Positions 1 to 7,299 of a stretch of DNA of 64,000 nt are shown in pieces. The stretch spans positions 2,564,501 to 2,628,500 of the forward strand of contig NZ_AP026560.1 of assembly GCF_025997855.1 (NCBI RefSeq), given 5' to 3'. The notes under the pieces are model-generated. The model searched no databases, had not been told where the DNA came from, and saw nothing but the letters and a program-made list of their open reading frames with translations. Source of the DNA: Deinococcus aetherius (GTDB taxonomy: Bacteria > Deinococcota > Deinococci > Deinococcales > Deinococcaceae). The stretch's first letter is position 1, and each line of letters opens with the position of its first letter. Made by a program: the position numbers and the translations under genes.

Positions 1-304
1 CGAGGACCGGCACCACCAGCAGGTACAGCAGCGAGTTGCGGGTGGCCGTCCAGAACACCGGGTCCTGCGCGAGTTGCCGGTAGTTCTCCAGCCCCACCCA
101 GCGCGGTGGGCTCAGGAGGTCGTATTTCGTGAGGGACAGGTAGGCGGTGGAGGCGAGGGGATACAGGCCGAACACGGTGAACAGCAGCAGGCCCGGCGCG
201 ACCATCAGGAGGGCGAAGCGCGCCTGGGCACTGCGCCACGGGGCGGGCCGCGGGCGCCTGGTCGGGGCGGAGACGGCGGGCGCAAGGGAGGAGGGAGCAC
301 GCAT
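1..304 (-). CDS. Sugar ABC transporter permease (MalF/UgpA type), 3' part outside window
   Basis: About 101 N-terminal residues are visible and the gene runs off the left edge. After a basic, Pro-rich start there is one membrane segment (ALLMVAPGLLLFTVFGLYPL) and the motif YLSLTKYDLLSPPRWVGLEN, typical of the first subunit of carbohydrate-uptake (CUT1) permeases that pair with a family 1 binding protein. It lies 23 nt after the binding-protein gene on the same strand, so it should be the third gene of the operon. No strong Shine-Dalgarno precedes the ATG. The second permease would be expected beyond the window edge. Substrate unknown. Confidence 0.85.
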   Translation of the reverse strand, partial: MRAPSSLAPAVSAPTRRPRPAPWRSAQARFALLMVAPGLLLFTVFGLYPLASTAYLSLTKYDLLSPPRWVGLENYRQLAQDPVFWTATRNSLLYLLVVPVL

Positions 305-327
305 GGTCGTGAGGTTGGAGGCCCGGC

Positions 328-1620
328 CTAGCGGGCCGCGAGAACTTTGTTCCAGGTCGCCTGGGCATCCGCCAGGGCTTTTTGCGGGTCCTTCTGCCCC
401 AGCAGCGAGGCCTTGACCGCGTCCTTGAGGGCGGTCGTCAGCTCGTCATAGCGCTCGGTGCTGATCTTGGGTGGGCTGATCCTCGCCCGCAGCATCTGCG
501 AGGCGGAGATGCGTTTGAGGGTGGTGTACGCCTGATTTAGGGCGGCCGTCTTGGCGCTCGTCTCGGGCTGCTTGAAGAAATTGCTCCTGAGGGCCTGCGT
601 CGTGCCGGGCAGTTCCGTGCCGTTGGTAAACCGCGCGTGCGCCAGCATGGCCGTGTCGCTCGTCACGAAGCGGGCCCACTTGGCAGCCTCGGCGGGGTAC
701 TTGCTGCCGCTCATCACCGCCACGTCCATCGTGGCCGCGTTCGGGATGCCGTAGTACGCCCCGATGCCCAGCTTGCCAATGTCAAAACCGTTCGGAATGA
801 GCTGGCTCCCCACGAACCACGGCCCGGTGATGGCGATGGCGAGGTCCCCGGCACCGAAGCGGGTCACCTCCTCCTTGAACTCGGCGCTGGGCGTCTCCTC
901 GGGCATCAGGCCCTGGTCGTAGGCGGCCTTCCAGAATTTAAGGGCGGCCACTGCGCGCGGGGTGTTGAAGGCGGCCCGCTTGCCGTCGGCGCTCAGCAGC
1001 GGGATGTTGTACGACCGGAAGAAGTTGTACGGGTTGCCCAGGATGGTGCCCGTGGGCATAAAGGCGTACTTGCCGGTCTTCGCCTTGATCTGCCGCCCCA
1101 TGCGCAGCAGGTCCGCGTCGCTCGTGGGGCCCTTGTTGGGGTCGAGGCCAGCCTGCCGGAAGATGTCCTTGTTCCACAGCACGACCTCGGTGGTGAGGTA
1201 GTACGGCAGCGCGCCCACGTCGTTGCCGTACCGCATCGCCGACAGGATGTTGGGCAGGTACGAGGCGAGGTCCTGCTTGCTGAGGTACTTCTGCAGCGGC
1301 ACGAGGGCCCCCTCGGCGGCGAAGCGGTGGGTCCACTCGTAGGAGAGGTTCACCACGTCAGGCTCGCGCCCCGCCGCGACGGCCTGCACGAGGCGGGTCT
1401 GGACCTCGCCGAAGGGCACGTCCACCCACTTGATCTGCACGCCCGGGTTCTGGGTCTCGAACTGCTTGATGAGCCCGTTCATGAGTGGCTCGTACGACGC
1501 CATCTCGGCGGTCCAGAAGGTGATGACCTTGGGCGAGCCCTGGGCACCCGCGGTGAGGGGAGCGGCGCTCAGGGCGCAGGTGGCAGCAAGGAGCGCGGCG
1601 CGAGACAGGACCTTGTTCAT
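328..1620 (-). CDS. Extracellular sugar-binding protein (family 1 solute-binding)
   Basis: 430 aa. An N-terminal signal peptide (MNKVLSRAALLAATCALSAA, cleavage probably after TAGA) precedes a typical family 1 binding fold: VITFWTAEM at the mature start, then FETQNPGVQIKWVDVPFGE and WTHRFAAEGALVPLQ. It delivers a carbohydrate to the downstream permease. I chose the start because of the signal peptide and a GGGAGGTC ribosome site just upstream; a longer reading would add about 74 residues lying inside the ROK gene. Its ATG overlaps the ROK stop (ATGA), so the regulator and binding protein are translationally coupled. Sugar specificity cannot be read from the sequence. Confidence 0.9.
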   Translation of the reverse strand: MNKVLSRAALLAATCALSAAPLTAGAQGSPKVITFWTAEMASYEPLMNGLIKQFETQNPGVQIKWVDVPFGEVQTRLVQAVAAGREPDVVNLSYEWTHRFAAEGALVPLQKYLSKQDLASYLPNILSAMRYGNDVGALPYYLTTEVVLWNKDIFRQAGLDPNKGPTSDADLLRMGRQIKAKTGKYAFMPTGTILGNPYNFFRSYNIPLLSADGKRAAFNTPRAVAALKFWKAAYDQGLMPEETPSAEFKEEVTRFGAGDLAIAITGPWFVGSQLIPNGFDIGKLGIGAYYGIPNAATMDVAVMSGSKYPAEAAKWARFVTSDTAMLAHARFTNGTELPGTTQALRSNFFKQPETSAKTAALNQAYTTLKRISASQMLRARISPPKISTERYDELTTALKDAVKASLLGQKDPQKALADAQATWNKVLAAR

Positions 1621-2846
1621 ACTTGACCTCCCAGGGTCGAGGAGAGGGCGGCAGGGCCAGGGCGGCGCGGGGGTGCCGCACGTGGAGCGGCGAGGCGCAC
1701 GGCGGCGAGGTGGTCCCAGGCCCGCGTCACGGCCCAGGCGGCACCTCCATGCAGGGTGGCGTGTTCGTTGAGCGCCGAGGCGAGGAGTGTGGGTGGCCTG
1801 GGGTGGTGACGGTGCAGGGCAGCGTGCAACTCGCCCGGCCACCGCGCCAGCAGGGCCGCGCCCAGACCACCCCCCAGCACGACGGCCTGAAGGTCGAGCA
1901 GGGTGTGCAGTTGGGCCGAGGCGTGGGCCAGCCTGTCGAGGAGGTCGAACACGGCCTCTAGCGCCGCGCGTTCACCGCGCAGGGCCGCCGCCACGATCTC
2001 GAACGTGGTGGCGGCCGGCCAGCCCCGCCCTGCGGCGCTCAGGCGCAGGGCCTCGCCACTGAGCTCGCTCTCCAACGAACGGGATTCCGTGCGCTGAAGT
2101 CGCCACTCTCCAAGTTCTCCCGCGTACCCCTGGGCGCCGCGCAGGAGGCGCCCGCCAGAGAACACTCCTGCCCCAAGGCCGGTGCCCAGGGCCAGGTAAG
2201 CGAAATGGTCAAGGTCGCGGGCGACGCCGTAGAGCCGCTCGCCGACCGCCGCGAGGTTGACGTCGTTCTCGACCGTCACGTTCCCGGGGGCCACGCCCGC
2301 GAACAGTCCCGCCAGCGCCTCACCGAGCGGGGCGCCGTGCAGGATGGGCAGATTCGGAACGTTGTCGATCCGGCCGTCCGGGCGCACGACGCCGGGCACA
2401 CCCGCCGCGAGCGCGATGGGCTCCGCAGCCAGACCGTGCTGCCCGGCGAGCTGTCGATGTCCAGCTCGCACGGCGCCGGTCAGGGCGGTCAGGTTGGCCG
2501 TCGGGGTGGGGATGACCTGCTCGGCGCAGATCTCGCCACGCAGGTCGTGCAGGGCCAGGGCCGTCTTGGTGCCGCCGATGTCCACGCTCAGGACATGGGC
2601 GGCGGCGGCATTCAGGGCGACCACGGCGCGCCGTCGTCCGGTGGCATTCACGGTCTGTCGCTCGTCCAGCTCGACCACCAACTCTGCGGCGATCAACTCG
2701 CGCAGCGCGTGTGTGAGGGTAGGACGGCTCAGCCCCAGCCGCTCCGCCAGGGCTGCACGCGAACTGGTCCCGGAACTTCTGAGGGAGCCGACGATGGCCT
2801 GCAGGTTCTGCTGCCGAATGCGTGACGCGTTGTGGCCCTCCAACAT
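1617..2846 (-). CDS. ROK-family transcriptional regulator
   Basis: 409 aa. An N-terminal winged helix (about residues 10-65, SRAALAERLGLSRPTLTHAL) is followed by a ROK sugar-kinase-like domain with the ATP-loop motif VDIGGTKTALAL, the ENDVNLAA segment and GTGLGAG. This is the plan of XylR/NagC/Mlc, which repress sugar operons until a sugar binds. The usual ROK zinc motif CxCGxxGC is absent: after the GYAGELGEW segment, where it normally lies, there are no Cys or His ligands. It is the first gene of the sugar ABC operon and overlaps the binding-protein gene by 4 nt. A XylR-like palindrome 17-37 nt upstream suggests autoregulation. Confidence 0.88.
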   Translation of the reverse strand: MLEGHNASRIRQQNLQAIVGSLRSSGTSSRAALAERLGLSRPTLTHALRELIAAELVVELDERQTVNATGRRRAVVALNAAAAHVLSVDIGGTKTALALHDLRGEICAEQVIPTPTANLTALTGAVRAGHRQLAGQHGLAAEPIALAAGVPGVVRPDGRIDNVPNLPILHGAPLGEALAGLFAGVAPGNVTVENDVNLAAVGERLYGVARDLDHFAYLALGTGLGAGVFSGGRLLRGAQGYAGELGEWRLQRTESRSLESELSGEALRLSAAGRGWPAATTFEIVAAALRGERAALEAVFDLLDRLAHASAQLHTLLDLQAVVLGGGLGAALLARWPGELHAALHRHHPRPPTLLASALNEHATLHGGAAWAVTRAWDHLAAVRLAAPRAAPPRRPGPAALSSTLGGQV

Positions 2847-2862
2847 GAGACCCCCAGACCTA

Positions 2863-2883
2863 TTAGTTAATTAGATAAACTAA
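2863..2883. promoter_or_regulatory. XylR/ROK-type operator palindrome upstream of the sugar operon
   Basis: TTAGTT and AACTAA are separated by 9 AT-rich bases (21 bp, 8 of 10 pairs symmetrical). Known xyl operators of ROK repressors begin TTAGTTT and end AAACTAA, so the half-sites match the family. It sits just 5' of the ROK gene on the minus strand and is the only AT-rich patch in the area. Confidence 0.6.
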
Positions 2884-2955
2884 GCTTGGATGAGCCTGTG
2901 GCTTTTGTCAAGCGCTGGGACACTGGACGAGCCGACTCCTGAAGCCAGATACAGC

Positions 2956-3081
2956 ATGTCTGGTACGTCTCTACGCCGGGCCTCGGGGTACGTCCGGCGA
3001 AGGCGGGGCTTGCTCACGAGAATCGGCCAGCCGCTTAAGGCCATGCTGTACCTCGGCGCGAACGGGGGGCTGCGGCGATGA
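2956..3081 (+). pseudogene. IS110-like transposase C-terminal remnant
   Basis: A short reading frame gives SGTSLRR followed by LLTRIGQPLKAMLYLGANGG. This resembles the C-terminal transposase_20 region of IS110-family enzymes (SGTSxRG, RLSRIGQ, LRAMLYLGAL). The upstream catalytic DEDD half and the downstream end are missing, so it is at most a decayed fragment. It lies among other debris near the first tRNA relic. The match is from memory of the family pattern; a profile search would decide it. Confidence 0.45.
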
Positions 3082-3176
3082 CAGGACATGTTCGGACACC
3101 CACCCGGACTACTCAGCAGGTCAGGGACGTGTCGGGGGTGGGCCCGAGGAAGCCCCCCTCCGCGCTTGAGCAGGCC

Positions 3177-3196
3177 ATGCCTTGTCCGTGCCTTAC
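3177..3196 (+). repeat. Tandem RTGCCTTRY pair, copy 1 (arm-type-site-like)
   Basis: ATGCCTTGT-cc-GTGCCTTAC: two 9-bp units at an 11-bp period, about 110 bp before the first tRNA-Arg relic. The same pair, same period, recurs at 3405 and 25906. Confidence 0.6.
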
Positions 3197-3308
3197 GCAG
3201 GCAGGAAGTGGGGAGCCCTTACAGATGCTAAACGGAGGGGCCTGAGCCGGGAACTGGAAATGTCGAAGAGAGCGTCTGTTGCGGCCCGGGTAGTGGGTGA
3301 GCTTACAC

Positions 3309-3353
3309 TTACGGATCAGAAGGCCAAGAGCTCGAATCTCTTCGGGCGCGCCA
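3309..3353 (+). pseudogene. tRNA-Arg(ACG) 3'-half relic A (att-like)
   Basis: The stretch reads as anticodon loop TTACGGA, anticodon 3' stem TCAGA, variable loop, T-arm AAGAG/CTCTT and acceptor 3' strand CGGGCGC followed by G-CCA. The matching 5' half of an Arg(ACG) tRNA is not there, so it is not a functional tRNA. The T loop starts with C instead of T. It is 38/41 identical to relic B at 26022. The identity begins at the anticodon loop, as at many tRNA-targeted integration sites. A weak hairpin and T-run follow at about 3360-3384. Confidence 0.7.
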
Positions 3354-3404
3354 AGAGAACTTCCCGCTGAAGGTGTTTTTCTTTTGGGCTGAGGCGGTGT
3401 GGGC

Positions 3405-3424
3405 GTGCCTTGTTTATGCCTTAC
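3405..3424 (+). repeat. Tandem RTGCCTTRY pair, copy 2
   Basis: GTGCCTTGT-tt-ATGCCTTAC, 11-bp period, about 50 bp after tRNA relic A. Relic A thus has such a pair on both sides, like the P and P' arms of an attP. Confidence 0.6.
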
Positions 3425-3438
3425 GAAGGGACGCTGCA

Positions 3439-3729
3439 TCAACGGCAGTTCGCCGTGCCGTACCTCGTCCTCTCTTCCACCATCACGTTGGTGAAACGCA
3501 TGACGAGCTTGCCGACAAGGCCGTGCCACAGCACGCCGATCACGACCGCGACGCTGTTGGCGACCACCCCGACGATCAGCGACGCCCGCGCCCCACAGAT
3601 CAGCCGCGAGAGCAGGTCACGTCCGAGGAGAGCGGCACGGTCACGGCGTAGACCGCGCCAGACGGCGCCCCTTCCCGCCCTGGGGACGTGCGGACCGGGA
3701 GGTCTGCCTCTCTCACTGGGTTTGCCCAT
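3439..3729 (-). pseudogene. DppC-like peptide ABC permease with internal deletion
   Basis: A good ribosome site (GGGAGGAGATG) and ATG at 3729 begin a 96-residue frame. Residues about 22-35 (AVWRGLRRDRAALL) match the cytoplasmic N-terminus of DppC/OppC permeases. The frame then jumps directly to GRDLLSRLICGARASLIVGV, which normally lies some 70 residues further on, after the first membrane helix. The C-terminal part fades after KLVMRFTNVM and ends early. I read this as a gene with an in-frame internal deletion and lost 3' end. No intact peptide ABC genes are nearby, so it came from a larger lost operon or a rearrangement. Confidence 0.55.
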
Positions 3730-4004
3730 TTCACATCTCCTCCCGTCACAGGCCGGGGAAGGCCGTCACGGAACAGGACCGCAGGCTCCGCCAGGGCGAG
3801 GACGGATCACGGGGCACCAGCAGAGGGGCGGACCCGGGTGACGGGGACACCCGCAAACAAAGGAGGGACCGACTGCGGAAGGGGGAATGGGGCTGCGGCA
3901 CTTCTCCCCCTTTCCTGTCCGCCCTCATCCCTCTTCGCCCCCTGGTTCCACCCCGCCAAACCCCTCTTTGGTGACGTTCGGACAGATGGAGTATGGAACC
4001 TCCT

Positions 4005-4010
4005 TATACT
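4005..4010 (+). promoter_or_regulatory. -10 box (TATACT) with very short leader for the receiver gene
   Basis: TATACT ends 8 nt before the ATG at 4019, giving almost no 5' leader. No good -35 is visible. The roughly 290 bases upstream to 3730 hold no gene I can support. Confidence 0.45.
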
Positions 4011-4018
4011 GAGCATTC

Positions 4019-4459
4019 ATGCACTCCGCGTCCTCATCGGTTCTGCTCGTCGAGGACAACGAGGCCTACTCGTACCTCACCCGGCGGCTCCTCCAGTCGA
4101 TCAACCCGGCCCTGGACGTACACGTGGCGAGGGACGGCGAGGAGGCCCTGGCGTTTTTTCGCCGCCACCGTCCCCGACTGGTGCTGCTCGACCTCGTCGT
4201 GCCGTCCCCGTCGGGTCTTGAGTTGCTCCAGGCGATGAAAGGCAACGAGGAGACCGCGCATCTTCCCGTGATCGTCCTCTCGGGCCACGGGGATGACCGG
4301 CGGGTGTGGAGTGCCTACCATCAGTACGCCAACGCTTTTCTGATCAAACCGGACGCGCCCGATGACCTGCACGCGGCCCTGGTGGCCCTCAACGACTTCT
4401 GGTTCAAACGGGTGCTGCCGTCTCCCGGGACGCGGCCAGTCGAACGCAACCCGGCCTGA
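4019..4459 (+). CDS. Single-domain response regulator (Rcp1-like receiver)
   Basis: 146 aa consisting of one receiver domain. The acidic pocket is ED at residues 12-13, the phospho-acceptor is Asp58 in VLLDLVVPS, and the conserved Lys110 lies in FLIKPD. The spacing and the long beta4-alpha4 region (SGHGDDRRVWSAYHQYANAF) are those of Rcp1-type regulators that serve phytochrome-like histidine kinases. There is no output domain, so it should relay phosphate between kinases. It opens the stressosome/kinase cluster, about 85 nt before the RsbR-like gene. A near-leaderless -10 lies upstream. Confidence 0.88.
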   Translation: MHSASSSVLLVEDNEAYSYLTRRLLQSINPALDVHVARDGEEALAFFRRHRPRLVLLDLVVPSPSGLELLQAMKGNEETAHLPVIVLSGHGDDRRVWSAYHQYANAFLIKPDAPDDLHAALVALNDFWFKRVLPSPGTRPVERNPA

Positions 4460-4544
4460 ACGCTGCGAGGAGTCCGGGTTGCTAGACTCTGCCGGGGAAA
4501 GGGCTGATCAGAGCGCTTCTGGCCCGCCCGCCCCACCACCTCCT

Positions 4545-5402
4545 ATGGATACCCCCCAACAGACCGTTGTTCAAGCCGTGCAGCACGAGCCCGAGGCGCT
4601 GCTGCAAAGCTGGCTGCGTGAGCAGCTCGCCGCGCCGACCCTGCGCCGCGATCTCATCGGCGAGGCAGAACTGACCGCGCAGTCGCGGGAGTTCCTGCGT
4701 CACTTCTCGCGGGCGGTGAGTGCGGGCAACCTCCTGGACACCGGGGCGGGGAACTGGACCGAGGTCCGCGCCTTTCTGGAGGACCTGTCCCGGCAGCGCG
4801 CCGCCCAGGGCTTCTCCTTTTCCGAGGTGGCGACCTTCGTCTTCTCGCTCAAGCAGCCGCTGTTCGAGCGCCTGCGGGAGGGCTCCGGCGCGAACCTGGC
4901 CGACGCGCTGTGGACGCTGACCTCGCTGCTCGACGGGCTCGGGCTCTACACCGTCGAGGTCTACCAGCGCAGCCGGGAGGCGATCCTCGAGCGCCAGCGC
5001 CAGGAGATGCTGGAGCTGTCCACCCCGGTAGTGAAGGTCTGGGACGGCGTGGTCGCGCTGCCCCTCATCGGCACCCTGGACAGCGAGCGCACCCAGGTCG
5101 TGATGGAGACGCTGCTGGAGCGCATCGTCGAGACGGGCTCCACCCTGGCGATCATCGACATCACGGGAGTGCCCACGGTGGACACCCTGGTGGCGCAACA
5201 CCTGCTGCGTACCGTCGCTGCGGCACAGCTCATGGGCGCGGACTGCATTATCAGCGGCATCCGGCCCCAGATCGCGCAGACCATCGTGCATCTGGGCATC
5301 GACCTGAGCGGCGTGACCACCAAGGCGTCGCTGGCCGACGCGCTCCAGATCGCCATGGAGCGCACCGGCTTCCGGGTGCAGCGCGGCCTCCCGGGCGCCT
5401 GA
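4545..5402 (+). CDS. RsbR-like stressosome co-antagonist
   Basis: 285 aa. The N-terminal part (about 10-150) is helical and resembles the RsbRD-type N domain that senses or scaffolds; the C-terminal 115 residues form a STAS domain. Thr160 (in ELSTPVVKV) and Thr207 (in IIDITGVPTVDT) align with the two RsbT-phosphorylated threonines of Bacillus RsbRA. By family knowledge RsbR and RsbS build the stressosome that traps RsbT until stress. The ATG at 4545 was chosen because upstream in-frame sequence overlaps the receiver gene in another frame and looks non-coding. It is followed after 7 nt by the RsbS-like gene. Confidence 0.85.
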   Translation: MDTPQQTVVQAVQHEPEALLQSWLREQLAAPTLRRDLIGEAELTAQSREFLRHFSRAVSAGNLLDTGAGNWTEVRAFLEDLSRQRAAQGFSFSEVATFVFSLKQPLFERLREGSGANLADALWTLTSLLDGLGLYTVEVYQRSREAILERQRQEMLELSTPVVKVWDGVVALPLIGTLDSERTQVVMETLLERIVETGSTLAIIDITGVPTVDTLVAQHLLRTVAAAQLMGADCIISGIRPQIAQTIVHLGIDLSGVTTKASLADALQIAMERTGFRVQRGLPGA

Positions 5403-5409
5403 GCCTGCT

Positions 5410-5802
5410 ATGGACCGCCTGCCGATCCTGCGGCTCGGGGACTGCCTGCTCGTCACGATTCAGGTGGACCTGCACGACCGCCTCGCGCTGACCCTGCAAG
5501 ACGACCTCACGAACGCCATCGCCCGCACGGGAGCGCGCGGCGTCCTGATCGATATCTCCGCGCTGGACATCGTGGACTCGTACATCGGGCGGGTGCTGGG
5601 CAACATCGCCGCAATGAGCCGGGTGCTGGACGCGGAGACCATGATCGTCGGCATGCAACCCGCCGTGGCGATCACGCTGGTGGAACTGGGCGTCACCTGG
5701 CAGCACGTGCGCACCGCGCTGAACGTCGATCAGGGCATGCGGAGACTGCGGGCCTCCATCGACGGCCCGCGTGGACGGCCCGAAGGCGGACGTGACGGGT
5801 GA
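5410..5802 (+). CDS. RsbS-like stressosome STAS protein
   Basis: 130 aa with a single STAS domain. Ser57 in LDIVDSYIGR corresponds to the RsbT-phosphorylated Ser59 of Bacillus RsbS, distinguishing it from RsbR paralogues. The C-terminus carries a charged tail. It lies 7 nt after the RsbR-like gene and its TGA overlaps the GTG start of the RsbT gene, so R, S and T should be made together. Its role by family is to hold RsbT in the stressosome and release it on phosphorylation. Confidence 0.88.
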   Translation: MDRLPILRLGDCLLVTIQVDLHDRLALTLQDDLTNAIARTGARGVLIDISALDIVDSYIGRVLGNIAAMSRVLDAETMIVGMQPAVAITLVELGVTWQHVRTALNVDQGMRRLRASIDGPRGRPEGGRDG

Positions 5803-6203
5803 CGGGCGCGGCGTCTGAGCCCCTCCCCATCCACAGTGAGGAGGACGTCGTGCGGGTGCGCCACGCGGTCCGCGCGCTGGCGGTGGCGGTCAGATTCAGC
5901 CTCGTCGAGCAGACGAAGCTCGTCACCGCCGCCTCCGAGCTGGCGCGCAACACACTCGTTCACGGAGGAGGAGGCGTGGCGCGGCTGGAGCGCGTGGAGG
6001 GGGGCGGGCGCGTGGGCCTGCGCATGACCTTTGAGGACCAGGGGCCGGGCATTCCCGACGTGGGGCGGGCCCTGCAAGACGGCTTCACGACCGGCAGCGG
6101 CCTGGGTCTGGGTCTGGGCGGCTCGAAGCGGCTCGTGGGCGAGTTCCAGATCGACTCCACGCCCGGCGTGGGCACCCGCGTCACCGCCACGAAGTGGAAG
6201 TGA
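5799..6203 (+). CDS. RsbT-like serine kinase / switch protein
   Basis: 134 aa GHKL-type ATPase close to RsbT in length. The N box is ELARNTLVHG, the G1 box DQGPGIPD and the G2 box GSGLGLGLGGSKRL. RsbT phosphorylates RsbS and RsbR, leaves the complex and activates a partner; in Bacillus that partner is the RsbU phosphatase. The GTG start overlaps the RsbS stop (GTGA). No RsbU, RsbV, RsbW or sigma-B gene follows, so the released protein must act on something else, most simply the RsbT-like modules or kinases encoded next. Confidence 0.87.
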   Translation: MTGAASEPLPIHSEEDVVRVRHAVRALAVAVRFSLVEQTKLVTAASELARNTLVHGGGGVARLERVEGGGRVGLRMTFEDQGPGIPDVGRALQDGFTTGSGLGLGLGGSKRLVGEFQIDSTPGVGTRVTATKWK

Positions 6204-6300
6204 TGGGGAGAGTCGCCCCCGAACCATGTGGAAAAGGCTGCCGTTGTGAGCCGGGCGCTTCATTCCGCTGCCCCCCGAATCTGAAAGGGTGGGAGGCGAC

Positions 6301-7299
6301 ATGCGGCCCGGCCTGAGGTACGTCATCCACGAGGCGAGCGGCGTCGGGGACGCCCGGCGCGGCAGCGTGGAGTTCGCGCGCACCCTGGGGCTGGGTGAGG
6401 TGCGTCAGGGCGAGGTGGCGATCATCGTGACCGAACTCGCCTCCAACCTCGTCAAGCACGCGGGCGGCGGCGAGGTGCTGGTGCGCGCCGTGGAACAGCG
6501 GGCCGCGCCCGGCCTGGAAATCCTGGCCCTGGACCGTGGCCCGGGCCTTGCCCGCCCCGCCGAGATGTTGCGTGACGGGTACTCCACGGCGGGCACGTCC
6601 GGCACCGGCCTCGGCGCGGTGCGCCGCCTGTCCGCCGCCTTCGACCTGCACTCGGCACCCGGCCTGGGCACGGCGGTGCTGGCCCGGGTGGAGGCGACCC
6701 CGGGTGGGGAGGCGGAGGCATTCGACATCGGAGTGGTGCAGGTTCCGTACCCCGGCGAGACGGTCTGCGGGGACGGGGCGACGGTGTCGCTGTCGCCCGA
6801 TGGGGTGAGCGTCCTCGTGGTGGACGGCCTCGGGCACGGCATCGGCGCGAACGCCGCCGCCCGCGCCGCCAGGGCCGCCTTCGACGCGGCGGGGGCCACT
6901 GACCCGGCAGCACTCCTCCAGGCCGTGCACGAGGGGATGCGCGGCACGCGCGGCGGGGTCGCGGGCGTGGCGGTGGTGCGGCCCGGCCATCACGAGGTCG
7001 TGTTCAGCGGGATGGGCAACATCGGCGCCACGGTCATCACGGACGGAAGCCGACGCGGCCTGGTGTCGCAGAACGGCACGCTGGGCCTCACCGCGCCCCG
7101 GGGGCAGGCGTACACGCTGCCGTGGACAGGGCACAGCGTCCTCGTGCTGCACTCCGACGGGCTGACGTCTACCTGGAATCCCGAGCGGTACGTGGGGTTG
7201 CTGCGCAAACCTGCCGCCCTCATCGCGGGCGTACTGTACCGCGACCACGCCCGCGGGCGGGACGACGTGACCGTCCTTGTCGTGAAGGGCACGCCGTGA
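6301..7299 (+). CDS. RsbT-like ATPase fused to RsbX-like PP2C phosphatase
   Basis: 332 aa. Residues about 1-135 form a second RsbT-like GHKL domain (TELASNLVKHAGGG, LDRGPGLARP, GTSGTGLGAVRRL). Residues about 145-330 are a PP2C/SpoIIE-type phosphatase like RsbX (GDGATVSLS, LVVDGLGHGIGANAAA, MGNIGA, GRDDVTVLVVK). RsbX resets the stressosome by dephosphorylating RsbR and RsbS. I chose ATG 6301 because GGGAGG lies 4-9 nt upstream; a GTG at 6289 is also in frame. Kinase-like and phosphatase domains in one chain suggest it can both mimic RsbT and undo its action. The TGA overlaps the next GTG. Confidence 0.83.
   Translation: MRPGLRYVIHEASGVGDARRGSVEFARTLGLGEVRQGEVAIIVTELASNLVKHAGGGEVLVRAVEQRAAPGLEILALDRGPGLARPAEMLRDGYSTAGTSGTGLGAVRRLSAAFDLHSAPGLGTAVLARVEATPGGEAEAFDIGVVQVPYPGETVCGDGATVSLSPDGVSVLVVDGLGHGIGANAAARAARAAFDAAGATDPAALLQAVHEGMRGTRGGVAGVAVVRPGHHEVVFSGMGNIGATVITDGSRRGLVSQNGTLGLTAPRGQAYTLPWTGHSVLVLHSDGLTSTWNPERYVGLLRKPAALIAGVLYRDHARGRDDVTVLVVKGTP

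Noticed and set aside
637..1626. 330-codon plus-strand frame opposite the sugar-binding protein
   Set aside because: Low-complexity His/Arg/Gly/Val translation typical of antisense GC-rich frames; the minus-strand protein has a signal peptide and family motifs.
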